Positions 23,768 to 34,162 of a stretch of DNA of 64,000 bases are shown piece by piece (the stretch's first letter is position 1; every line of letters starts with the position of its first letter). The position numbers and the translations under genes are program-made. The notes beneath the pieces were generated by a model that searched no databases, was not told the DNA's origin, and was given only the letters and a program-made list of their open reading frames with translations. This stretch comes from Citrus sinensis (taxonomy: Eukaryota > Streptophyta > Magnoliopsida > Sapindales > Rutaceae). Location of the stretch: assembly GCF_022201045.2 (NCBI RefSeq), contig NC_068557.1:372001-436000 (forward strand). Reading direction: 5' to 3'.

Positions 23768-25411
23768 TCAGCAGTAACCAACTCCATCCTTGCAGTCTTT
23801 GGTCAAATTATTAAATGTTTCCAGACGTATCTTTCCCCGGTAAAAGACCTCAGTGTCCACAATGGCTCTCATGTACCCATCAAATTCAACTGGTCTTCCA
23901 CGGGTTAAACGTGTCATCCAATGGTACCACTCACTTGTGCTATTCCACAGGTCCCTGTAATCGTCAAGCAAATGGACCTTGTATTCTGACCTCAAAGTAT
24001 CAAAGTAATTATAAGATGGTTCATTGGTTGCAATATACAAATTTGTCCAGGGATGAACAACCTCTTCAAGCTTCTCAAGGAGTGCACCAGGTGATGTGTC
24101 AGAATCCAAATTGGGCCAAAGCTTCTTATTTTTAACTCTCTCCCCACGAACGACATGAATCGCATCATATTCGTAATCCATTCGCCCACCAATCTCTGCA
24201 ACAATATTTAACAATATCTTAGACTTGAGCAAGGCATGCCATGGCCTCTCGATGTACTTAGCCGCTTCCCTGTCACAAACCATAAACCAAAAATTTCCTG
24301 GAGATGGAGCATCAAACTGCCTCCATATGATTGTACTGTTATCTTTCTTTAAATTCTTTGGTTTGACCTTATAGCTAACAACCTTCTTAACTGAAACTTT
24401 TTTCTCATGCTTTTGATCCCATTTCTTCCACTCCCTTAAAAATTCACCTTCCTCCACAACTGATGCCACATCCTTAAGGTGCTCAAAGTCAAAATAATAT
24501 CGAAAATCTTTCCCATCCACATCCTGATTACTCGGGTTATATTTCGCCGCCAGGCACATACTCAAATCCATCACAAATGTCCTTTTCAAATACATAGCCT
24601 CCCCTAATCCGCACAAGAAACTCCACGCAAAATGATTCATTCCTTTGCAATAATCTCCTCCTCGTTTATAATATAAGTACTTCCCTTCCTTAAAATCTGC
24701 CTCTGATCCGGTACTCAGAATTGTGTCATTGATCTCATCATCGAGAATTGCCTTTGATACTATTGTATTCCCAGCACTCCTGGTGCCATTAACTCTTCTC
24801 CTAAACAATCTCTTGGCATTGATACCCGAATGCCAACCACTTGCATGCTCAACTCTGTAGAAACAATCTTCTCCATATTCAAACCTAAACCTCCTAAAAT
24901 CCTTATACTTCCTCCAAGACTTATCTCTCTTGCTCCTAAACCTCCAAGCTACATCACACTCATTTGCCTTCGACCCATTAACAGGTGTAAGGTACTCCAA
25001 AAACAGAACTGACTTAAATTGCTTAAGATTAAATCTCTCAACAGCTAGCAAAACTCGGGGGTCAGAACAATTTACTTCCCTCAATTCATCACAATCAGAG
25101 TCATCCAAAACGGCCAAATTTTTCAGTTTCTTCTCAGCTTTGTCAATCATTTGTTCAGTGATTGAACTACCAGATGGCGCAGACCGAAAGACTTCACCAG
25201 ATTTGAGGATAGAATTGCCATCTTCCAAGGTTGGATTTTCAGTTTTGGAGAAGAATTTGGTTAAAGCTGAGGTAGATTCAAGCCATGGATCTGGAGGTTG
25301 ATATGTAATGGCAATGACTGTAAATATAAGAACTGAGAATACAAATACAGAGAAACACAGGTTGCTAATTAGTCTTATGAACATTTGGCCAATCGGCTCT
25401 GATTCTCTCAT
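23768..25411 (-). CDS. type II membrane protein, glycosyltransferase-like (copy 1)
   Basis: An intronless ORF of 547 aa. A short cytosolic N-terminus precedes one hydrophobic helix at about residues 15-35 (FSVFVFSVLIFTVIAI), then a stem and a large lumenal domain with several N-glycosylation sequons, which is the layout of Golgi type II enzymes. Conserved stretches include NCSDPRVL, GGDYCKGMNHF, HVVRGE and LYIATNEP. The last three recall the GT65/GT106 O-fucosyltransferase fold, with HVVRGE like the HxRxE sugar-nucleotide motif; that is inference. The nearest Arabidopsis relatives I recall are At4g12700 and At2g04280, of unproven function. It is tandem with the 558-aa paralogue at 27687. Confidence 0.82.
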   Translation of the reverse strand: MRESEPIGQMFIRLISNLCFSVFVFSVLIFTVIAITYQPPDPWLESTSALTKFFSKTENPTLEDGNSILKSGEVFRSAPSGSSITEQMIDKAEKKLKNLAVLDDSDCDELREVNCSDPRVLLAVERFNLKQFKSVLFLEYLTPVNGSKANECDVAWRFRSKRDKSWRKYKDFRRFRFEYGEDCFYRVEHASGWHSGINAKRLFRRRVNGTRSAGNTIVSKAILDDEINDTILSTGSEADFKEGKYLYYKRGGDYCKGMNHFAWSFLCGLGEAMYLKRTFVMDLSMCLAAKYNPSNQDVDGKDFRYYFDFEHLKDVASVVEEGEFLREWKKWDQKHEKKVSVKKVVSYKVKPKNLKKDNSTIIWRQFDAPSPGNFWFMVCDREAAKYIERPWHALLKSKILLNIVAEIGGRMDYEYDAIHVVRGERVKNKKLWPNLDSDTSPGALLEKLEEVVHPWTNLYIATNEPSYNYFDTLRSEYKVHLLDDYRDLWNSTSEWYHWMTRLTRGRPVEFDGYMRAIVDTEVFYRGKIRLETFNNLTKDCKDGVGYC

Positions 25412-25566
25412 GCGCTCTGCCTAAAATGAAAAACCCAATCCTCTAAACTAATCAGATATTAAAAATCTATCATAAAAGAATGTGCTTGCCAACCGAGAAA
25501 ATGCAAGAAAGTAATAAAGTGAAAAAAGCTAGGCTTGGGGATACATACATTAAATATTAACTCTTA

Positions 25567-25815
25567 GATGAGGTTTGCCCATTGTTGAATACCCAAATTA
25601 TAGATTCAATCAGAACTTGAAATCAGATCAGAAAAATGGCGTTCGGTGACTGAGAAAAAGAAGGAATGTGAGAGAAAATTGATGTCAAAAGACTAAGTGC
25701 GAGGCTAAAGTTAACTTCAATTCCTTGATGGGTTTTTCTCACTGTTGTATACCCAAGTTTTAGATTTAACAGAATCATTGCGGTTTTATCAGGGAGGTGT
25801 TTGGTGACCGAGAAA
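25567..25815 (-). repeat. tandemly duplicated 5'-leader module of copy 1
   Basis: Two similar stretches begin near 25567 and 25726, about 159 bases apart. Each contains (plus strand) a GATG..GTTT start, a TACCCAA core, a run of 'agatt..aatcag' and a closing GGTGACnGAGAAA. They lie just upstream of the ATG at 25411. The same pair at the same spacing stands upstream of the paralogue (29522 and 29681). Confidence 0.75.
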
Positions 25816-26939
25816 ATGATGGATAGCGAGAGAAAAGATTGACGTCCAAAGACCGAATGCTAGCCACAAGGCCAAAGCTAACTTCAAACTGTTCAGCCGT
25901 TAACTTCGTTCAATTTTCCAATTTTACCACAAACCATTAATTGCACTTATCAAAAAGATTTGTGCAATAAGCTTCCATGGCTACAGTTCACTGCGGTGAA
26001 TTGATCAAGGAATGCGACATGTCAGCATCAAAAGACTGGGGCATTTTTAATTTATCAATTAATTATCTATTTCAATAGATTTTTATTTTTTCTATTTTGT
26101 ATTTTAGTTAATAATACGGGCAAAACTGTAGTGCAACTATTGGATGGTACCGTCTCGTCTTTTGTCTTTTGACCCCCCATTTTCTTCTTTATTTATAAAT
26201 TTATGATAATTTTCTTTTTCTTTTTTCCTCTCCTATATATTCAGATATTCTATTCTTTTTTTCTCCACCTAGATAATTAATCAATCATTAATTAGTAACT
26301 CATTTTAAACTAAAATATCATTATCCAACCAATTACCTCAATTATTTTTCACATCACAACTAAGACAAAATGTAGAAATTTAATTTGAAGATTTGGATGG
26401 CAATTTTGAGGACATGGCAATTAAATAAATTAAAATAATAAATCAAACCTATCAAATACAAGTGATTAATGTCATGTTGATTCATGTTGGTTTATATCTA
26501 TAAATAAAGTTTAAGTTTTGTTATTTTGAATAACTAATAATTTTGAAATTAAATTGTATTGTAGTTTTTTTAATTTAAAGTCCTGTATATAATTTAAAGT
26601 GACAATCAAAGTGTAAAAAGAGAAAATAAAATACATAATTTTTATAATTATTTATTTAATATTTTATTTTAGTAATTTCATGCTATTTTTATTTTTTAAG
26701 TTAATTTATTAATAAAATTTTAATGTGAAATCATTACTTATCTCACTCCTTAAATTAAAAAAAAAAATAGAATTAGATATTGATATTTAGTTTTATGGGA
26801 ATTTTTTAACTTGAGACAGCTTATCTATTTTTTAATTGTTTAAATTATTCACAAATTTAAAATAATCTGGATTTATGTGTCAAAATTTTAAAACATTTGA
26901 TTTTTTTAAAATTTCAGTATACAATATGGAGTGCAGCGT

Positions 26940-27060
26940 TAATTACCAAACTGTAGCATCCTACCGTTGAATCTGCTCTTACGTTAAATCTGAGGGTGAA
27001 AGCACAAGAAGACAAAATAGTGGGTACCGTGCAACAGTTGCACGGTAGTTGGACCCTAAT
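26940..27060. repeat. degraded MITE related to the one at 57323
   Basis: It contains a near-palindrome GGTACCGTGCAACAGTTGCA at 27022-27041, extended to about 27048, and an ACCGTTGAAT motif near 26971. Both are also found in the 150-bp element at 57323-57472. The borders are eroded and no target duplication was found. Confidence 0.4.
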
Positions 27061-27214
27061 AACACGGCTAATGCAGGGAAGTTTTTCAAGTCGAACAAGA
27101 AAAGGGTATCCAATAAATTATTGTTACATAATGTTAGTGCTATTGATCAAATTTCATATACATCATGAACATTTTTATTTTCAACCAATTCGATAATGCG
27201 TCTTTTCAAGAGTG

Positions 27215-27345
27215 AGTTCCATTGCTGAAAAAGCACTTGTGCTATGGGCATCATTCATCATAACACAATGACTGCTGAAAAGCACTTCTTGTGCTCCTTC
27301 AGAAATATGTACCCAGGCATGATAAAATGGCCTCAAGCTGAACAA
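27215..27345 (+). pseudogene. decayed copy of the LOG last exon
   Basis: Positions 27270-27345 align with 23284-23355 of the LOG gene: 'aaaagcactt', 'gtgctcct', a lost 'gcag' acceptor, then 'catgat' and 'tggc.tcaag'. A second partial copy of the first part lies at about 27220-27245. The gap to the neighbouring glycosyltransferase-like stop (27687) is close to the 391 bases seen between the real LOG end and copy 1. It is therefore a by-product of the segmental duplication, not a gene. Confidence 0.7.
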
Positions 27346-27686
27346 TGTTTTTTATGAAATCAATAATAATAGACTTTTGCATTTTGTGTCAAATGTGTAC
27401 ATAAACTACCCATTGTATAGAAGAAAAAGAGCACTTAATAACTTTCAAAATAAATCCCAATCAGAAGAACAGAAAGCATTATAAGTTGAATATGTAATAT
27501 GATACATGCATTTCATGATCAGCTAGAATTGCCAATCATCAATAGAATGAAGGAACAAGCAAATAAAATAAGAGCCTAAAATAAACCCAATATTATCATT
27601 CCGTGCCAGAATCAAGAGACTTAAAACATAACAAAAGATGCAGATCAATTTATGCTTACGGCGACAAGAGCTATCCCCCAACCTGG

Positions 27687-29363
27687 TCAGCAGGTATTAA
27701 CTCCATCCTTGCAGTCTTTGGTCAAATTATAGAATGTTTCCACACGTGTCTTTGCTCTGTAGAAGACCTCTGTATCCACAGCAACTCTCATGTACCCATC
27801 AAACTCAACTGGTCGTCCGTCGTTCAAAAGTGTGGTCTCATTGTACCACTCACTTGTATTGCTCCAAAGTTCCTTGTAATCATCAAGCAAATGGACCTTG
27901 TACTGAGACCTCAATTTATCAAAATAATTATAAAACGGTTCATTGGTTGCAATATACAGATTTCTCCAAGGATGAATCATTCCTTGAAGCTTTGTAAGGA
28001 GTGCATCAGGTGATGTATCGACATCTAAATGTGGCCAGAGCTCCTTATTTTGAGCTTTCTCTCCTCGAACCACGTGAACTGCATCAAAATCCCAATCCAT
28101 TTGCCCACTGATCTCTGTGACAATATTCATCAATCTCTTGGACTTCCACAGTGCATGCCATGGCCTCTGTATGTACTTTGCAGCCTGCCCTTCACACACC
28201 CTATACCAATAATTTTCAGGCTCAGGCGAATCAAACTGTCTCCATATAATTGTGCTCTTATCTTTCTTTAGTTGCACCGGTGTTACCTTATGGGTAACAA
28301 CTTTCTTAACTGGCACTTTTCGCTTATGACCCCGATCCCATTTCTTCCAATCCCTCAAAAACTCACCTTCCTCCACAACTGATGCCACCTCCTTAAGATG
28401 TTCAAAGTCAAAATAATATCGAAAGTCCTTCCCCTCCTCATCCTTATTGCTTGGGTTATAAGTTGCAGCCAAGCATACACTCAAATCCATTACAAATGTC
28501 CTATTCAAATAGATAGCCTCGCCTAAGCCACACAAGAAACTCCACATATACTGATTCATTCCTTTGCAATAGTCTCCTCCACGGGAGTAATACAAGTACT
28601 TCCCTTTCCTAAAATTCGTCAGTGATCCCAACGTTGGAATTGTGTCATTGATCTCATCATCGCGAAATGCTGGTGCAACTTTAGGATTCCCAACACTCCT
28701 ACTAGTAGCATTAACTCTATTCCTAAATGACCTCCTGGCATTAAAACCGGAGTGCCAACCACCTGCACGTACGATTTTATAAGTACAATTTTCTCCGTAT
28801 CCAAACCTAAACCTCCTAAAATCCCTATACTTCCTCCAAGACTTCTCTTTCTTGTTCCTAAACCTCCAAGCCACATCACATTCATTCGCTTTCGATCCAT
28901 TAACTGGTTTTTGATACTCCAAAAACACAATTGACTTAAATAGCCTCAAATTGAACCTCTCTACGGCTATCAAAACTCGTGGATCAGAACAATTTACTAC
29001 TCTCAATTCATCACAATCAGACTTTTCCGTGACGGTCATATTTTTCACTTCCTCCTCAGATTTCTCAATCACTACTTCAGTAATCGAACTAACAGGCGGC
29101 ACTAAAGGTGCAAGTGGCATAGCCTGCAAATCTTCACCGGTTTTGAGGATAGAGCTGTCATCTTTAAAGGTTGCATTTTCAGTTTTGGTGAAGAATTTAG
29201 TTAAAGCTGGGGCAGATTCAAGCCAGGGATCTGGAGGTTGATATGTAATGGCAATGACTGTAAATATGAGCACTGAGAACACAAACACTGAGAAACATAG
29301 GTTGCTTATCAATTTGATTAAATTTTGGCCAATCGGCTCTGTGATTGGATTTGATTCCTTCAT
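27687..29363 (-). CDS. type II membrane protein, glycosyltransferase-like (copy 2)
   Basis: An intronless ORF of 558 aa, colinear over its whole length with the 547-aa gene at 23768. It has the same N-terminal anchor (FSVFVFSVLIFTVIAI), the same NCSDPRVL, GGDYCKGMN, VVRGE and LYIATNEP blocks, and the same DCKDGV end. The copies differ mostly in the stem (residues about 55-110, where this copy is longer) and in scattered positions of the lumenal domain. Both keep full frames and conserved motifs, so both are probably functional. Function as for copy 1: a probable Golgi enzyme acting on glycans or cell-wall polymers, unproven. Confidence 0.82.
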   Translation of the reverse strand: MKESNPITEPIGQNLIKLISNLCFSVFVFSVLIFTVIAITYQPPDPWLESAPALTKFFTKTENATFKDDSSILKTGEDLQAMPLAPLVPPVSSITEVVIEKSEEEVKNMTVTEKSDCDELRVVNCSDPRVLIAVERFNLRLFKSIVFLEYQKPVNGSKANECDVAWRFRNKKEKSWRKYRDFRRFRFGYGENCTYKIVRAGGWHSGFNARRSFRNRVNATSRSVGNPKVAPAFRDDEINDTIPTLGSLTNFRKGKYLYYSRGGDYCKGMNQYMWSFLCGLGEAIYLNRTFVMDLSVCLAATYNPSNKDEEGKDFRYYFDFEHLKEVASVVEEGEFLRDWKKWDRGHKRKVPVKKVVTHKVTPVQLKKDKSTIIWRQFDSPEPENYWYRVCEGQAAKYIQRPWHALWKSKRLMNIVTEISGQMDWDFDAVHVVRGEKAQNKELWPHLDVDTSPDALLTKLQGMIHPWRNLYIATNEPFYNYFDKLRSQYKVHLLDDYKELWSNTSEWYNETTLLNDGRPVEFDGYMRVAVDTEVFYRAKTRVETFYNLTKDCKDGVNTC

Positions 29364-31014
29364 GGGCTTTGCCTAACCTTCAGAAAGAAATTCCCTAGAA
29401 TAACCAGATCTCAAAAATTCTATTGCTATAATGGATGAACGGCAACAGAGAAAGTGTAAGAAAGTGAAAGAAAATTAAAATGAACTAAATTAAGCTCAAG
29501 GGCAACTTACATCATCTCTGAGATGGGTTTTGCTCAGTGTTGAATACCCAAGTTTCAGATTTTATCAGATCTTCCAATCATACTAAGAAAATGGTGTTTG
29601 GTGACCGAGAAAAATGAAAGGAAAATGAGGGAAAATTGATGTCAAAAGGCTAAGTACAAGCTCAAAATCACTTCAATTCCTTGATGGGTTTTTCTTCCTG
29701 CTGAAAACCCAGATTTTGATTTAACAAAATCTGGTAGTGTCGGTGTTTGGTTACTGAGAAAATGAAGGAAAATGAGGGGAAATGCAAGAAAATGAGGTAA
29801 AATGCTGGAAGAGTCGGGAGTAAAAATATGATAAGTTGGAACTCGACGGAGGAAAATTGGACTTGAAGTTTACTTCAAATCAAAGAAGATAATTAATCAC
29901 TCGTGTTATAAGCTTTCATTACACGGAAAGCGTGAAAAGGATTCTCTATTTCAATGAGTTGGTGCCAGTTCACTGGTACCGACCTAGGCAGGTTCCACGT
30001 CAGCATCAAGACGTTTAATTTTGTTTTTTCTGATTTTATTTAATGATTTTTTAATCGGTTTTGGATCGGTATCTTCTTACAGAGGTATTTGTAATACAAG
30101 GCCCAAAATTGGCCTAAGAGTGAGAGGTGGAGGAGTTGTTGGCTTGTTTCTCTCATTGATAAGAAGGTTGAAAATGACAACAAAATGGGAAAAATCTTGA
30201 AAAATTAAAAAGTTGCATTACGTCTTCCCTTATTTATTCTTCTTCAATATCAAGTTCACACGTTTCAAAATATGCAGTATATTCATGTCGTTTTAGAGAA
30301 GATGCTTTGGTCCGAAAAGAGAAATTATCAAGGGTAAGGTTTTGTGTTTAAGGGCTTGTTCGGTATTATTTTTTAATTGATATTTTTTGAAAAAAAAATA
30401 AGAAAAAAATAATATTTTAAAGTTGTTGTACTTCTGAATTGAAGTATAAGTTTGGTATTATTTTTTGTATCCTATATTCTAAAATTAAAAATAATATTAT
30501 GTGTACGGTAGACATGATTGAAAATGATTAAAACAATTATTATATATTCGTTGGAACAGTATTATAGAAACAAAATTTGAGCAAATATATTATCTTAACA
30601 TTTAAATAAAATTAATTTATTTTTCGTATAATATGATAAAAAAATTGTAAAATTTTATTCATCCAAAATTTTTTAACTAGTCAAAGGATGAATCATAATG
30701 AACATAAAATGAATCTTATACAAGATAAAGTTACCTTATAAGGTTCAGTATAGATTTTATAACAAGCAAGGGCAAAACAAAGTTAAGAAGAGCATTGTTA
30801 GTTATCACCGAGTCACTGACTCTGGCAAAAGTAGAGAGCAACCAAAAGAAAATCCGTTGCTCAGGCTGCATAAATATTCAAATTAATCTTTCATGAGTAG
30901 TCATCCATTCTTTTGCTTCTTGAAAAATTACGTAATCTAACTTGTATACTTTTTGTTACTTTCACTCTGTATAAATGCCTAAACATTGGTTAAAAATAAA
31001 GAAATTGTAAATTA
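29364..31014. other. upstream region of copy 2 and intergenic DNA
   Basis: It contains the duplicated leader modules of copy 2 at 29522-29612 and 29681-29765, then AT-rich DNA. Around 30350-30620 is a block beginning 'gggcttgttcggtatt', typical of degraded MITEs. No coding region is supported. Confidence 0.5.
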
Positions 31015-32380
31015 CGTGATCTATTTCTTATCGTCTTGATATATGATGGATCGTCCATTTCTGGAATGCAGAGAGGTGTTTTCTTCGTTATTATGTCTTT
31101 GTATTGTGGTTCAGCGTTTGGCTAAAACCATACTATGTCATTCTTCACAGTACTTGGATAGACTTTTGCACATGATTTCTTGAATGTGTGAACCTGAATA
31201 ATCATAGAAAAGGTCATATAAAATCCCATTTTAGCCATATGATGTTGAATGACAAAGTGCATACCCGATCTTCTAGTATAATGAATCAAGATTTTTACGC
31301 CAAACAAGCTAAGATAAGAGCTGTCCAATAGCCATATGATGTTGAATGACTTTGTCTGATTGATATGCTACACAAGTTCACCATCAACCTTAGAACCAGA
31401 ACAACAATTAATGGCAACAACAACCAACAACAAAAAATGAAGAAATTGTAAATTAATTAAATAAGTTACCGCTAGACCTAAAAGCCGAAGTGTGTGCTAT
31501 AAGCTCTAACAAGTTCTCTCACATATGCAAGACTGATATTAGACAGGCTTGTCATTTGGCTAGAAACAAATACAAATGCATTTACATTAGGGGATTTGAA
31601 CACAAGACTTTCTAGTCAAAACCAGCTTGGATATAAATCAAAAGATAAAAGTTTTTACTCATGAATTATTTCACTGATATGCAACAGAAATCATCACTAG
31701 CCTTAGAATTAGAATGACAACAACTAAATACTCAATTAAACAAATAGATATTATAAATTAATAATTAAGTTACGGCTTGAATTAAAAGTTCAAGCTTATT
31801 GGCAAAGGCACAAACTATATTATTAAGCTCTAAAAGGCCTCATCACCAGCAAGATCGATACCAAATAGAAACATATATAAATACAATCACATCGAAAATA
31901 GTTGCCGATCATCAGGGGGAGCCTGAGGGATGAATTTACAGTCACCAGAGCCATTGAAACACCAACCATGATACAGACATTGCAACTTGTCCCATTGATC
32001 AATTCTCCCTTCAGACAAAAGAGCCAATCTGTGGGGACATGTATCATCAAACACTTTGCAAGCATTTTCATTTCTGTCCCACCAAACCACCACATCAAGC
32101 CCTAACACTCTCTTTGCATGAGGCACTCTCTTGTCCAAATCACACACTGGGTACCACTGTGAGAATCAATCAAATTTCTCATCTTTGGCCTCTGTTTCAA
32201 CCTCACCTAAAACTACTGACAACGATGATGATGATGATGAAACAATTGTATAAATTTTGGTTATGATTTTAAAAACAAAGTGGGTATTAGACTAAAATGA
32301 GAAATATGCAACAGGGGTTTCACGAGTTGTTGAGCTTTGTGACTGTGAAGTGAAGGATGAAATGAAGAAGCCATATGTGC
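31015..32380 (-). pseudogene. PTC52-like Rieske oxygenase pseudogene
   Basis: Two exons of the seven-exon family remain. Exon 1 (about 32380-31890) keeps the Rieske motif CPHRL..CLYHGWC, but a TGA replaces the Trp of FDWFSQW, three codons (LMP) are missing and the transit region is out of frame. Exon 2 (31196-about 31015) starts VHTFKKSCAKVYPS with an intact acceptor, but a stop replaces the second Trp of WFWP and homology fades before the exon end. Exons 3-7 are absent. A 22-base direct repeat (31233 and 31328) lies in the residual intron. It is non-functional and is the most distal member of the array. Confidence 0.88.
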
Positions 32381-33172
32381 TTCCACGTTTGCTTGTTTCA
32401 GAATCAAAATTCAAAGTTACTGCGGATGACAAAAGAATTTGAAACGAATAATAAAACTTGGTGCCATTGAGTATGTTTCTTGAAAATGGATAATAAAAAA
32501 ATTATAAAATATTTTATTTTTGTGAATGAAAATGAACGAATGGCTGTGTGCTCATGGCTCGGAACATAGAAGCACTTATTAAGTTTTTTTCATAGTTTAA
32601 GTAGGCTTGTTAACCATCGGTTGATATTGGACTGTTGGGAATGATTTTTTTTGTTTGTTAAAAGTGTATTTTTATTGCCGAAAGTGTTTCTGTTTCCTTT
32701 TTATATTTATTTGTCGACCGTCCTTTTTTGCAATTTTGTGTTGGCAGAGGGTTTCATGTTGTGCTAAATTTTTTATCCAAAAATAAAAAAACAACGACAA
32801 TAAAAGCACTTTTTTGAATTTACATGTTTGTCTAAACTACGTTCAAGTATTTAGAGACCTTGAATTTACGTACAGAAAAAATAATTTATATTTACATATT
32901 CTAATTTTCACGGATGCATTTGGAATTGTTTTTGGAGGCTGAAAAATAATTTTAAAAAGATAAAATTAATTTTGGTATTTGATAAATTTTCTTAAAAATC
33001 ATTTTGGCAAAATCACTCCATTCTACAGTTGATTTTGAAAAATAAAGAAAGATTAATTTTTTCAAAATCTGATTTTGAGAATCACTTTTACGCTTAATAC
33101 AATTATATATATATATTATAAAAATTTAAAATTATCCTAATTAATTAAAATAAAATCATTAAATTTAAAGAG

Positions 33173-33209
<37 letters not shown>

Positions 33210-33327
33210 ATTATATTAAGATAACAAAATAAAAAATAAAATTAATAATATAAATATTTGTTTTAGTTATCAATTATTATAGCTACATAATCAAAATGTT
33301 TTATATACATGTTTATAAATGTTTAAA
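32381..33327. other. 3' flank of the array before the MULE
   Basis: Bases about 32810-32915 are homologous to 48530-48638, the 3' flank of the second intact PTC52 gene, so this was once the flank of the first gene. From about 32920 a MITE-like AT-rich sequence begins (gcatttggaattg...), which is cut by the MULE at 33337. A TTA microsatellite occupies 33173-33206. Confidence 0.6.
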
Positions 33328-33336
33328 TAAATTTTA
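33328..33336. repeat. left 9-bp target duplication of the MULE
   Basis: TAAATTTTA, identical to 39870-39878 on the other side of the element. Confidence 0.92.
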
Positions 33337-33524
33337 GGGAAATTATCATTCGTGTACCCTAAAGATGCACCTTCATCAAACATACTACAACACTTTCAAG
33401 GTGTATCACTCATCCACCCAAAAATACCAAAATGTATCTACCCACCACTATTCCGTCACCCACCGTTTGCAAGAGGTGATGTCATAAGGGTAAAATTATC
33501 TTTTACGATAGCAGAATCTTTGAT

Positions 33525-33655
33525 GTAAAATGACATGTCGTTCAACGCTGGATGACGATGTCGTTCGCTTCAGAACGACATCGTTTCATTAATATAAAAC
33601 GATGTCGTTTCAGTGGACCTAAAACATAACCATGAAATGACATCGTTTCATTGTA
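33525..33655. repeat. clustered palindromic motif in MULE subterminal DNA
   Basis: Variants of the palindrome-like ACGATGTCGTT / AACGACATCGTTT occur about five times within 130 bases, just inside the left terminal repeat. They may be transposase-binding or promoter sites; this is inference from position and density. Confidence 0.5.
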
Positions 33656-34162
33656 ATTGAGACAAAATTAACGTGAAAGGGAAGAAATTCTTGGCAAACA
33701 TTCGAGAGAACGCTTCCAGTAGAGAGAAAGCTTCCATCTACTGAAATCTATCAGCTGCTCTTGCCCATTTCCGCAGACTTTTCACCAAATACATTAAACA
33801 CCCTCAAGATTTAAACAAGTGTAGCTATCGTTTGTGGAGTTTGATTTGAAGAGTTAGCTTGTTTTGCTCGAAGACAACAAGTAAAGCATCAGTTGTGGGT
33901 AATGTTTGCATGTTAAAATTTAAACATGGGATTGTTTTTATATGTTAATTGAAATCATTTTTTGCTGTTATATGTGTTCGGTTGTATGTTAATGGTAATG
34001 TGTGTTTACTTGACTGTAGTATGGTGGTGTTTATTTTACATTTAATTTTTAAAAAACTTGAGTTTACATTTATAAGTATGCTCTGTTCTGTTTAGTGTCA
34101 CAGCGTCCATGTCTCCAATGGACTTAGTAATTTCTTTCAAATGAGAAAAACACAATATTGGC

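Larger units (their letters stand above)
25412..27686. other. region between the tandem paralogues
   Basis: It holds the 5' leader and promoter of copy 1 (to about 25.9 kb), AT-rich DNA, and two stretches (26118-26152 and 26940-27060) related to the MITE at 57323 through the shared 'actgt.gtgcaac' and 'ggtaccgtg' motifs. A decayed LOG last exon follows at about 27215-27345. No intact gene is seen. Confidence 0.55.

Noticed and set aside
26140-27030. A single large MITE spanning the two related motifs at 26118 and 27022.
   Set aside because: The motifs are 0.9 kb apart, with no matched ends and no duplication; two separate degraded copies fit better.
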